Below are positions 7,651 through 15,106 of a DNA stretch of 19,194 nucleotides, piece by piece; position 1 is the stretch's first letter, and the number at the start of each line of letters is the position of its first letter. The position numbers and the translations under genes are program-made. Below the pieces are notes generated by a model. The model was not told the origin of the DNA and searched no databases. It saw nothing but the letters and a program-made list of their open reading frames with translations. The stretch is from CAYUNA01 sp047629355 (GTDB taxonomy: Bacteria; Bacteroidota; Bacteroidia; Chitinophagales; Saprospiraceae), in the NCBI GenBank assembly GCA_047629355.1, contig JBLHWU010000123.1, positions 1 to 19,194 on the forward strand. Reading direction: 5' to 3'.

Positions 7651-8046
7651 ACTGAAGCGATTGAAAACGATAGTATATATTTTGAATATCCAAAAAGAAA
7701 GGATTTTTGGTCAATTGAGCATCACCTAGTTAATCCAAATAAGGAAAATTTAATTCTCAAAGATTCTATTGGAAACGTTGTTGGTTTGTGGAAAAGAATT
7801 GACGGAAAAAATTATGAAGGAGGAGAGTATTATCCAAATAGTCAATTAATTGGAAAAATTAATTATTCAGAACTGGGTATCATGGACAGTGAGGCAACCT
7901 ATTATTATGAAGATGGAAGAATTAGAGTTGCAGGAATTCGGAAGTCAATGAAAATGCTTGGAAAATGGAAAAACTACAACAAAGATGGTGAATTAATTTC
8001 AACAGAATTGTATGATGACAGAGGTAAATTGATTGTGGCTGAATAA
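7651..8046 (+). pseudogene. 5'-truncated YwqK-family (MORN-like) protein remnant
   Basis: The frame is open from a stop at 7594-7596 through the repeat element and on to the TAA at 8044-8046. Protein-like sequence starts only where the element ends (TEAIENDSIYFEYPKRK). No ATG or GTG start lies ahead of it; the earliest plausible start is a TTG at 7786, giving 86 residues. The segments YYYEDGRIRVAG and LGKWKNYNKDGELI fit the Gly-x-Trp-x-x-Tyr...Asp-Gly pattern of the MORN_2/YwqK family, often named an antitoxin although function is poorly established. The 5' part of the gene, including any signal peptide, is missing and the break coincides with the element. It could still be translated from the TTG, but I treat it as a remnant. 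Confidence 0.6.
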
Positions 8047-8087
8047 TAATTTATCCCTATTTCCATCCTAATTGACAAGGTTTAACG

Positions 8088-8095
8088 TACCTTTG
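8088..8095 (+). promoter_or_regulatory. Bacteroidota-type -7 promoter motif for der
   Basis: TACCTTTG matches the TAnnTTTG -7 consensus of Bacteroidota sigma factors. It lies about 95 bases before the der start codon. No good -33 TTG at the usual 17-23 spacing is seen; a TTG at 8072-8074 is too close. The promoter is inferred from one box. Confidence 0.45.
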
Positions 8096-8189
8096 CCCGA
8101 TTTTTGAAACCATTTAAAGGAGAAAAAGCAAGATTCACTGCTATTGTGCCGTTGTTCTTAATTTTTCATTCTTAATTTTTAATTATTTT

Positions 8190-9491
8190 ATGGGAAATCT
8201 TGTAGCAATTGTGGGGCGGCCAAACGTCGGAAAATCTACCTTTTTTAATCGCTTAATTGGTGGACGACAGTCTATTGTAGATGATGTAAGTGGCGTAACG
8301 CGTGACCGTCAATACGGAAACTGTGAGTGGAACGGTAAAACTTTTACAGTCGTCGATACCGGCGGATTTGTGAAAAGTTCGGATGATGTATTTGAAGCGG
8401 CGATTCGGGAACAGGTATTGATTGCGATTGAGGAAGCGAGCGTGATTGTGTTTGTGACGGATGTGACGACGAGTATCACCGATTTGGATGAAGAAGTGGC
8501 GAATATGTTGCGGAAAACGCACAAACCCGTTATCTTAATGGTCAATAAAGCTGACAATCACGAGCGATTGATGGCAGCGAATGAATTTTGGTCAATGGGC
8601 TTTGAAGATACCTTTTTTGTGTCGTCTTTGACTGGTAGTGGAACGGGTGATATCTTAGATAGAATAACCGAATTTATTACCGATGATGAACCATTAGAAG
8701 AGACGATTCCAAAATTTGCGATATTGGGTCGACCGAATGTAGGCAAGTCTTCCTTAACGAATGCACTGCTTGGAACAGAGCGAAACATCGTAACGGATAT
8801 TGCAGGAACGACGCGAGATTCTATCCATACGAAGTATAAGAAATTTGACAAAGAATTTTACCTAATCGACACCGCAGGGATTCGGAAGAAGGCGAAAGTC
8901 CACGAAAACATTGAGTTTTACTCCGTGATGCGGGCGATTCGAGCTTTGGAAGAATCGGATGTTTGTATCATTATGATTGATGCGACTTTGGGTGTCGAAC
9001 AGCAGGATTTGAATATTTTTAACCTTGCTAAGAAGCGAAATAAAGGAATCGTAATCTTGGTGAATAAGTGGGATTTGATGGAGAAATCTACCAATACTGC
9101 CCGCGATATGGAAAAGGAAATCAAGAATAAATTGGCACCATTTAATGATGTGCCCGTAATTTTTGTTTCTGTTCTTGAAAAACAACGGATTTTCCAAGTA
9201 CTTGAAGCTGCTCAGGCCGTTTACGAAAATCGTACTCGAAGAATTTCTACCTCTGAACTTAACGAAGTTATGTTGGCTGCTATCGAACGCTATGCTCCTC
9301 CCGCAGCACGTAGCCGCTTGATAAGAATTAAATTTGTTACGCAAATTCCGACGTATTTCCCCGCGTTTGCATTCTTTTGCAATCACCCGAAGCATATTAA
9401 GGAAGCGTACAAGAACTATTTAGAAAACCAATTGCGTTCCAATTTCAACTTTGAAGGTGTACCGATTTCGGTTTTCTTTAGACAAAAGTAA
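8190..9491 (+). CDS. der: Ribosome assembly GTPase Der (EngA)
   Basis: Essential GTPase with two tandem G domains that acts in late maturation of the 50S ribosomal subunit. At 433 residues it is the expected size. G domain 1 shows GRPNVGKS (9-16), DTGG (56-59) and NKAD (119-122). G domain 2 shows GRPNVGKS (180-187), DTAG (227-230) and NKWD (292-295). The C-terminal KH-like domain spans about 355-433. The G5 region of domain 2 reads VSVLEK where Ser-Ala-Leu is more usual, a small deviation. The ATG at 8190 leads straight into the conserved N-terminus, so the start is secure. The upstream region has a -7 box, so it probably has its own promoter. Confidence 0.97.
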   Translation: MGNLVAIVGRPNVGKSTFFNRLIGGRQSIVDDVSGVTRDRQYGNCEWNGKTFTVVDTGGFVKSSDDVFEAAIREQVLIAIEEASVIVFVTDVTTSITDLDEEVANMLRKTHKPVILMVNKADNHERLMAANEFWSMGFEDTFFVSSLTGSGTGDILDRITEFITDDEPLEETIPKFAILGRPNVGKSSLTNALLGTERNIVTDIAGTTRDSIHTKYKKFDKEFYLIDTAGIRKKAKVHENIEFYSVMRAIRALEESDVCIIMIDATLGVEQQDLNIFNLAKKRNKGIVILVNKWDLMEKSTNTARDMEKEIKNKLAPFNDVPVIFVSVLEKQRIFQVLEAAQAVYENRTRRISTSELNEVMLAAIERYAPPAARSRLIRIKFVTQIPTYFPAFAFFCNHPKHIKEAYKNYLENQLRSNFNFEGVPISVFFRQK

Positions 9492-9493
9492 AT

Positions 9494-9553
9494 TATTGGG
9501 TATTCGGGTATTGGGTATTTGGGGGGACACTTCTAGTACCCAATACCCAATAC
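9494..9553 (+). repeat. GGGTATT short repeats forming a hairpin after der
   Basis: Short units (TTGGGTATTCGGGTATTGGG) are followed by the complementary TACCCAATACCCAATAC, giving a stem of about 17 bp around a G-rich loop. It lies in the 84-base der-rfbC spacer. It may act as a transcription terminator, but it lacks a clean U-run. Confidence 0.5.
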
Positions 9554-9575
9554 ATAGTACCTTCAAACAGAATCC

Positions 9576-10121
9576 ATGAATTTTATAGAAACACCTATCA
9601 AAGGGCTTATTATCTGTGAACCAACCATTTGGGGCGATGACAGGGGCTATTTTTACGAAGCTTACAACGAAAAAGTATTTCATGCAGGTGGGATAACTGC
9701 TAAATTTGTGCAAGACAACCAAGCGTTTTCGACGCAAGGAATTTTGCGGGGATTGCATTATCAAGTTGGTGAATTTGCGCAGGCAAAATTAGTGCGGGTC
9801 TTGCAAGGAGAAGTATTGGATGTGGCTGTAGATGTACGCGAAGGTTCGGCAACTTACGGGCAGTCCTATTCTACCCGATTGAGTGGTGAAAATAAAAGGC
9901 AAATGTTTGTTCCAAGAGGTTTCGCACATGGATATGTGGTGTTGAGTGAGACGGCGGAATTTGCTTATAAATGTGATAATCTTTATTCAAAAGCGCACGA
10001 AGGTGGCTTGCGATACAATGACCCTGCTTTGAAAATTGATTGGCAATTTGATTTGTCGAAAGTGCAAGTGGCGGAACGGGATGCGACTTTTCCAGATATT
10101 GGGAAACACCGTGTGGATTGA
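9576..10121 (+). CDS. rfbC: dTDP-4-dehydrorhamnose 3,5-epimerase
   Basis: Cupin-fold epimerase, third step of dTDP-L-rhamnose synthesis; it converts dTDP-4-keto-6-deoxy-glucose to the L-configured keto sugar for cell-surface polysaccharide. The 181-residue length is typical. Conserved features are DDRGYFYEAY (21-30), the catalytic-histidine motif RGLHYQ (58-63, His61), Lys71, the FVPRGFAHGY strand (111-120) with His118, and EFAYKCDNLY with the expected active-site Tyr131. The C-terminal DPALKIDW (149-156) is also family-typical. The ATG at 9576 has no upstream competitor. It precedes rfbD on the same strand, but the two are separated by 257 bases containing a long palindrome, so co-transcription is uncertain. 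rfbA and rfbB are not in this window. Confidence 0.95.
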   Translation: MNFIETPIKGLIICEPTIWGDDRGYFYEAYNEKVFHAGGITAKFVQDNQAFSTQGILRGLHYQVGEFAQAKLVRVLQGEVLDVAVDVREGSATYGQSYSTRLSGENKRQMFVPRGFAHGYVVLSETAEFAYKCDNLYSKAHEGGLRYNDPALKIDWQFDLSKVQVAERDATFPDIGKHRVD

Positions 10122-10142
10122 TTCGATTAAGGGAATTTGTAA

Positions 10143-10277
10143 AAAATAACCTACCCATCTGACTTGCTCTTTTCCCTTTTAAAAGTGCTAAAAAAAGCCT
10201 CAAATAACCAGTTATGCTCGCTTTTTTTAACATCTTTAAAAGAAAAAATAGCTGCGTCATCTTGGGTAGCTTATTTA
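10143..10277. repeat. 135-bp imperfect palindrome between rfbC and rfbD
   Basis: From the outside inwards: AAATAACCTACCC/GGGTAGCTTATTT, then ATCTGACTTGCT/AGCTGCGTCAT, then CTTTTAAAAGTGC/ATCTTTAAAAG, then TAAAAAAAGC/GCTTTTTTTA, around a centre holding ATAACCAGTTAT. The segment can fold into one hairpin with arms near 57 bases. The inner part alone (10176-10242) resembles a bidirectional terminator. It has no coding content and no second copy in this window. Confidence 0.6.
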
Positions 10278-10295
10278 TTACAAACTCCCTAACGG

Positions 10296-10378
10296 GATTA
10301 TTTCGATTAACTCGATTATAGTCCCCAAGTCACAATCGAAATAATCGAAATAATCAAGTCAATCGAAATAATCGAACC
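10296..10378 (+). repeat. Five 9-bp units directly before the rfbD start, with an inverted partner
   Basis: Positions 10334-10378 are five consecutive 9-mers: AATCGAAAT, AATCGAAAT, AATCAAGTC, AATCGAAAT, AATCGAACC, ending at the base before the ATG. The inverted 13-mer GATTATTTCGATT (10296-10308) is an exact complement of the unit junction, so an RNA hairpin could form immediately ahead of the start codon. Confidence 0.7.
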
Positions 10379-11254
10379 ATGCAAAATATCCTCGTCACCG
10401 GCGGCAACGGTCAAGTAGGCAGCGAACTTCAAGTTGTTGCTAATAATCAATCTACCTACCAATTTTTCTTCACAGACTCCGCAGATTTGGACATTACGAA
10501 TCCCACAGCAGTTTTAACTTATTTTCAAAAAAATCAGATTCATACTTGCATCAATTGTGCGGCTTATACGGCGGTGGATACGGCAGAAAGCAGTCCAGAA
10601 ATTGCTAGAAAAGTGAATGTGGAGGGTGCGGAAAATTTGGCGAAAGCTTGTGTAGAAAATGGTGCGAAGTTGATACATCTTTCGACCGATTATGTGTATC
10701 ACAATCAGCAGAATACGCCGTTTAAAGAAGGGGACGAAACCAATCCACAGGGTGTGTATGCGCAGACGAAATTGGATGGTGATTTAATTGCGACGAAAAT
10801 TTGTCCGAATACCTTGATTATGCGGACTTCTTGGGTGTATTCCTCGTTTGGAAATAATTTTGTCAAAACGATGTTGCGGTTAGGGAAGGAGCGGGATTCG
10901 TTGAATGTTGTTTTTGACCAAATCGGTACGCCAACCTATGCGAAAGATATTGCGGAAGCGGCTTTTGAAATTATTCAATCTATTGACAATCAAAAAGTTA
11001 AAAATGATGCTTGGCAAGGCGTTTTTCATTACAGCAATGAAGGTGTGACGAGTTGGTATGACTTTGCGGAAGCCATTTTTGATATTGAAAATATAGAATG
11101 CAACCTTGGTGCAATCGAATCTGTGCAGTATCCAACGCCTGCCAAACGCCCACCTTTCAGTGTATTAAATAAAGGTAAAATTAAGACTGTTTTTAGATTA
11201 AATATTCCGCATTGGCGTAAGAGTTTAGGGGATTGTTTGGAAAAATTGAAATAA
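10379..11254 (+). CDS. rfbD: dTDP-4-dehydrorhamnose reductase
   Basis: NAD(P)H-dependent short-chain reductase that makes dTDP-L-rhamnose, the last step of the pathway. At 291 residues it is of normal length. The nucleotide-binding glycine motif is TGGNGQVGSEL (7-17). The active site reads STDYVY (102-107, Thr103) with Tyr127-x3-Lys131 in YAQTKLDGD, followed by RTSWVYSSFGNNF. The C-terminal part keeps the usual substrate-binding RPPFSVL segment. The start at 10379 is set by MQNILVTGG and by a tandem-repeat leader that ends at the preceding base. It lies downstream of rfbC with a palindrome between them, and upstream of envelope-protein genes. Confidence 0.95.
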   Translation: MQNILVTGGNGQVGSELQVVANNQSTYQFFFTDSADLDITNPTAVLTYFQKNQIHTCINCAAYTAVDTAESSPEIARKVNVEGAENLAKACVENGAKLIHLSTDYVYHNQQNTPFKEGDETNPQGVYAQTKLDGDLIATKICPNTLIMRTSWVYSSFGNNFVKTMLRLGKERDSLNVVFDQIGTPTYAKDIAEAAFEIIQSIDNQKVKNDAWQGVFHYSNEGVTSWYDFAEAIFDIENIECNLGAIESVQYPTPAKRPPFSVLNKGKIKTVFRLNIPHWRKSLGDCLEKLK

Positions 11255-11348
11255 AGAGGGAGCGAAAATTGAGAGAATAGCGTTGTATGGGAATCGCTTT
11301 TGTTTAGGACGAATTAAATTAGTTTTAAACGACTCAAAACGCTTCTCA

Positions 11349-12125
11349 ATGAAATTTAAAAAACTTTGCGCGCTAATTATTTTAGTGGGGATGCTCTATC
11401 CTTCGCTATTTGCCCAAGATATTATAGAGGCTGAATCGCCTCCGCTACCTCGGCTTATTTTGACTTTCAATGTCTTATCGTTTCTTGGTGGCAACGGTTC
11501 CATCAACATTTCTTTGGAAAAACCGTTTTCTACTCAGCATGCCTTAGAGTTGGATGTGAACTATTATTTTGCTTATGCAAGAGCGCGAAAAGACAGTGTA
11601 GTCAGTCATTTGAATATTAGAACAAAAGGCGGATATGGTGTTTTTCTATCCTATAAATTTTTACCGTGGGACAATCGGCGGATGCAATTTTTTATCGGAC
11701 CAACCGTCGGCTATCGACACATTATTTACAATTTGGAGCGAAGAACTTGCTTGGAAGTATTGCCCGAAGTACTTGGTTCTGGGATTTGTGAATGCGTGAA
11801 TGTGGGTACAAGCCGAGGAACTAATACCTCTCGAAGTATTGTTGCGGGATTGAATATTGGTTTTCAAAAGAGCTATATTAGAAGAGACGATGCGTTTTTT
11901 ATAAAATTTCATATCGTTTTGGGGCGGTCGTGGATAAATCCTATTGTTCGTGCTATGACGCCGACCGTTACTTGTCCAAGTATTGCAGCTGATGTATTGT
12001 TAGCCGAAGCTAAGAATGCGGAAATCAATCCAGTTACGAGTTTATTCACAAATCACAGTTTTCAAACGGAAAAAATTTCTGAAGGATATATTTCTCTCAA
12101 CATAAAACTTGGTTATGCTTTCTAA
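11349..12125 (+). CDS. Predicted outer-membrane beta-barrel protein
   Basis: No specific family recognised. The start at 11349 gives 258 residues and a good signal peptide: MKFKKLCA, a hydrophobic core, then SLFA before QDII. An in-frame TTG at 11283 would put 22 odd residues before it and is unlikely. The mature part has alternating aromatic/polar strands (for example MQFFIGPTVGYRHIIY) and ends in LNIKLGYAF, with the terminal Phe typical of BAM-inserted barrels. Four cysteines lie close together in the middle (LEVLPEVLGSGICECVNV region), perhaps an extracellular loop with disulfides. The 3' end overlaps the next lipoprotein gene by 11 bases, so the two are probably translated together. It follows rfbD after 94 bases. 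Confidence 0.7.
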   Translation: MKFKKLCALIILVGMLYPSLFAQDIIEAESPPLPRLILTFNVLSFLGGNGSINISLEKPFSTQHALELDVNYYFAYARARKDSVVSHLNIRTKGGYGVFLSYKFLPWDNRRMQFFIGPTVGYRHIIYNLERRTCLEVLPEVLGSGICECVNVGTSRGTNTSRSIVAGLNIGFQKSYIRRDDAFFIKFHIVLGRSWINPIVRAMTPTVTCPSIAADVLLAEAKNAEINPVTSLFTNHSFQTEKISEGYISLNIKLGYAF

Positions 12126-12789
12126 TAAAATTTATCAATATCTAAGTATTTTTATCCTCTTTGGAATGCTGACGGGTTGTACGACTTGTGCGGAAGATAG
12201 GGGACAATTGACGATTTTGGAAGGGCAGGTCTTTGAAGTGGAAAGTGGTAACCCTGCGGTGGGTGCGTCGGTGGCAGTTTGGCGTAGTTTTGACGAGTTT
12301 ACGGGATTGCCAGATGACGTCAAAGAGTTGTCAAAAGAAATAATCACAGATTCTATGGGCTTTTATTCCATCACGTTTTTCAATACGGTTCGGAGTTTTT
12401 TTTCCGTTCAAGTCACGCCGAATGCTTTGTTTAATTGTTCTGAATCGTCCAGAATTGATATTGGAGAGAAGAATGTGTTTGATTTTTTCGTGTCTGCACA
12501 AGATACTTTACTGGAATTACATTTTACGAAGACCGATTTTGATAACAATCCAGATAGCGTTGCAGTGTCGATTAATTTTGAAATGATTTGCCTGATTAAT
12601 AATTCTGAAATCAATAATTACGTACTTTCTACCAATTTAAATATAGACAGTACTTTGCAAATTTTTACCCAACCAAATGTGCTGACAAGATTAAGAGTGG
12701 CGTATTTTGAAGATGGAGTGGCGGTGAAATATGATAATATTTCGTTGACGACGGAGCTGAATTTAAAAATTGTATCAATAGAATATTGA
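12115..12789 (+). CDS. Lipoprotein with carboxypeptidase-regulatory-like domain
   Basis: The ATG at 12115 gives 224 residues with a lipoprotein signal: a hydrophobic segment, then the lipobox LTGC with Cys22. A TTG six bases earlier is an alternative start. Residues of about 32-100 (LEGQVFEVESGNPAVGASV ... DSMGFYSITF) resemble the beta-sandwich carboxypeptidase-regulatory-like repeat common in Bacteroidota surface proteins. The rest is predicted beta-rich without a recognised family. Overlap with the upstream barrel gene suggests a two-gene unit, perhaps a barrel and a surface-exposed partner; this pairing is inferred. Confidence 0.65.
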   Translation: MLSNKIYQYLSIFILFGMLTGCTTCAEDRGQLTILEGQVFEVESGNPAVGASVAVWRSFDEFTGLPDDVKELSKEIITDSMGFYSITFFNTVRSFFSVQVTPNALFNCSESSRIDIGEKNVFDFFVSAQDTLLELHFTKTDFDNNPDSVAVSINFEMICLINNSEINNYVLSTNLNIDSTLQIFTQPNVLTRLRVAYFEDGVAVKYDNISLTTELNLKIVSIEY

Positions 12790-13219
12790 AGCTAGATTTG
12801 TTATTTTCAAAAATAATAACGAAGTGATTGGACAGCAGTAACTCCTTATAAAATTACGGGGTTTTAAACGCTCAAATATTTCAAGAAAAGCCAGATAAAG
12901 TATTTCATTTCCTCTTCTCCAGCCTGTTTTTTTTAATCATATGTTCTTTTCTTTCAATAAAATCAGGCATTTTCTTCAACATTCCCTTCTTTTTTAAAAA
13001 AAGTAACTTTCAAAGGCAGCGAATTCTACACTTACCGTCTCTTCTATTCAAACCGCCCAATGTAAGTAACCGCTACGAATTAATTAATAGTTGTTACGTA
13101 AAAGACAATTTATTAAAAATCAGATAAATCTTTAGATGCGCATCAAGAAAGCTGAGGATTTCGATAGTCAAAAAAAATGGGTACTTTTTTCAAAAAAGAA
13201 GAATCTTAAATCAAAGAAC
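12790..13219. other. Intergenic stretch between the two lipoprotein genes
   Basis: There is no credible gene in these 430 bases. They hold the second copy of the GTTTTAAA...AATATTTCAAGA repeat (12859-12886) and a short GTTATT/AATAAC hairpin near 12799-12820. At about 13065-13090 a sequence resembles a decayed end of the CGCGTAG element family (AGTAACCGCTACGAATTAAT). No clear terminator or TAnnTTTG box was found. An in-frame ATG at 13136 would add 28 Lys-rich residues to the next gene, but these spoil its lipoprotein signal. Confidence 0.5.
12859..12886 (+). repeat. Dispersed repeat, copy 2 (partner at 880-910)
   Basis: GGGTTTTAAACGCTCAAAT and the following ATTTCAAGA match 880-910 with a few differences, and GGACAG lies upstream in both. 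The orientation is the same. The function is unknown. Confidence 0.4.
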
Positions 13220-14947
13220 ATGAAAAATAGCGTCATCATATATATAGCGATTGTGCTGCTCTTTGCTGCTTGCAAAAAGGACGTCGATATTTTTGTGCAG
13301 AACCCAGTCGATACGCCTAATGCGGTGTATGTTATGACAGATGTGGGAGGGAAAATTATGGATGAATTCAATACACCTTTAGCCGAGGTTGCGATTGAAA
13401 TTTATGGTAAAAATGGAGTCATTAGTACCTCAACAGATGAAAACGGAATTTTTCTAACCAAAAGCATCGAAGTACGCCAAGACCGTCTATATATCAAAGC
13501 TTTATCCAACGGCTTTTTTACGGGGTCAAAAACGATAACTGTGGCTGGAAATGCCATTGAAAATATAGAAATTAAACTGTTAGCTAAAGAATTTATAGGT
13601 ATTATTAATTCGAATGTCGGCGGAGTTGTGGAGACTGAAAACGGCGCAAAAGTCACGTTTGCACCCAACTCAATCATGGATAGCAATGGTAGTCCGTTTG
13701 ACGGAAGTGTTCAAGTAGCTGCTCGCTGGTTGAATCCCACTTCCGCTGACATTTTTCACATTATGCCTGGTAATTTGATTGGCGAAGATTCCCTCGGACG
13801 AGAGTTTGTGATGGCAACTGCAGGTATGATGGCAGTTGAGTTATTTTCTGACAATTTTGAAAAATTAAACATCAAAGAAGGCAGTACGGCAGAGCTTCGT
13901 TTTCCGATTCCTTCGGCACTATCTAACGCAGTTACTCCCGAAATTCCACTCTGGTCTTTCGATGAAAATAAAGGAATTTGGATTTTGGAAGGTACCGCAC
14001 AATTGCTTGACAATAAATACGTTGCCAATGTTACGCACTTCTCTTTTTGGAATTGTGATGCCCTGTTTTCTGTCGTCAATGGTACTGGAAAAGTGATTGA
14101 CGCCAATGGCAATCCTGTCGCCAATGCACTGGTTAAAATTGAAATAGCCAATTCCATGAATACTCGTAGCAGCTGGACGAATAGCGACGGCTGTTTTGGT
14201 GGACAATTACCTGCTAATGAGACACTTGAAATTTACGTTTGCGATGCTTGCGGCGACCCATTCGGTGTAGTGACGACGATAACGACTTCTGATATAGACG
14301 TGACGATTCCAGACATTATGGTTGGTACATCTTCGACGGTTACCCAGATTTTTGGGTCAGTCGTTGATTGTGATGATATGCCCGTAACGAATGGTTATGT
14401 AACTGTACATTCTGGTACGATTGGGCAGCATGTTTTCTTAGATGCCAATGGTAATTTTGACAATACATTTCTATACTGCGACGATACCCAATTGAAATTA
14501 GTTGCAGTTGATATTGATACCGAAAAAATGAGTGCAGGCGATACTTTTTCTATCGCTCCAGTGATTGATGCAGGTACAATTCAAGCCTGTGATGAGTTGG
14601 CAGAGTTTATCAGTTTTAACTTGGATGGCGTAGATTATTTGTATGCTGACCCAGTGGATGTGACGGGTAATTTCTCGGTAGATGAGGGACTTGGTTTCTT
14701 CGATGTTTCGCAAGGGTTTAGTTTTTTTGCGAATAATTCAGATATGATAGTTGGTGAAGCGTATCCCGTAACTTTCATGATGGTTACAGGCATTAATCAA
14801 ATTGCGGATTATCAAGTAGAAGTTATTTTAACAGAATTGGGTGCAGCGGGTGAGTTGATGCAGGGTACATTTACAGGGACATTTGGAGAAGATGCAGGCA
14901 CAACGCATTCGATTGAGGGCAGCTTCAAAGTGGTTAGAGATTTTTAG
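13220..14947 (+). CDS. Large multi-domain surface lipoprotein
   Basis: The ATG at 13220 gives 575 residues with a clean lipoprotein signal ending in LLFAAC (Cys18, followed by KKD). Four beta-sandwich segments are visible. A carboxypeptidase-regulatory-like repeat spans about 43-122. A larger domain at 129-280 has APNSIMDSNGSPFDGSV and ends in HFSFWNCDA, a combination I recall from many Bacteroidota surface proteins. Two further repeats follow at about 283-367 (GKVIDANGNPVANALVKI) and 374-455. The remaining 120 residues form a separate beta-rich C-terminal domain. It has no catalytic motif; a structural or binding role at the cell surface is likely. It stands 430 bases from its upstream neighbour and is followed by its own terminator, so it is probably a single-gene unit. 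Confidence 0.75.
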   Translation: MKNSVIIYIAIVLLFAACKKDVDIFVQNPVDTPNAVYVMTDVGGKIMDEFNTPLAEVAIEIYGKNGVISTSTDENGIFLTKSIEVRQDRLYIKALSNGFFTGSKTITVAGNAIENIEIKLLAKEFIGIINSNVGGVVETENGAKVTFAPNSIMDSNGSPFDGSVQVAARWLNPTSADIFHIMPGNLIGEDSLGREFVMATAGMMAVELFSDNFEKLNIKEGSTAELRFPIPSALSNAVTPEIPLWSFDENKGIWILEGTAQLLDNKYVANVTHFSFWNCDALFSVVNGTGKVIDANGNPVANALVKIEIANSMNTRSSWTNSDGCFGGQLPANETLEIYVCDACGDPFGVVTTITTSDIDVTIPDIMVGTSSTVTQIFGSVVDCDDMPVTNGYVTVHSGTIGQHVFLDANGNFDNTFLYCDDTQLKLVAVDIDTEKMSAGDTFSIAPVIDAGTIQACDELAEFISFNLDGVDYLYADPVDVTGNFSVDEGLGFFDVSQGFSFFANNSDMIVGEAYPVTFMMVTGINQIADYQVEVILTELGAAGELMQGTFTGTFGEDAGTTHSIEGSFKVVRDF

Positions 14948-14987
14948 AATTTATTATATATTTCCTTAGGAAAAATAAATGCGGACG

Positions 14988-15021
14988 GAGGTTGTCGATT
15001 AATTTTGGCAGCCTCTTTTTT
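14988..15021 (+). terminator. Terminator after the large lipoprotein gene
   Basis: GAGGTTGTC pairs with GGCAGCCTC using two G:U pairs, and is followed at once by six Ts. This is a classical plus-strand rho-independent terminator 41 bases beyond the stop. Confidence 0.75.
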
Positions 15022-15034
15022 GTTAAATTTATTG

Positions 15035-15042
15035 CACCTTTG
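15035..15042 (+). promoter_or_regulatory. Candidate -7 box for proC
   Basis: CACCTTTG differs from the TAnnTTTG consensus at one position (C for T). It lies 72 bases before the proC ATG and just after the preceding gene's terminator. No properly spaced -33 element is evident. Confidence 0.3.
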
Positions 15043-15106
15043 CCTATTTTTCATTAAAGTAAAAAGGATTTAATTATTGAATCGTTTTTACAAAGACTTT
15101 ATAAAC

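Noticed and set aside
8862..9395. 177-codon minus-strand open frame inside der
   Set aside because: It is a shadow of a highly conserved gene with no protein-family features.
9871..10260. 129-codon minus-strand open frame over rfbC and the palindrome
   Set aside because: It is antisense to a secure gene and to a non-coding palindrome.
10334..10378. CRISPR-like short repeats before rfbD
   Set aside because: The units are 9 bases with no spacers and there are no cas genes.
13065..13090. Fourth copy of the CGCGTAG element
   Set aside because: Only a gapped resemblance to one end (AGTAACCGCTACGAATTAAT) is seen; too weak to list as a feature.
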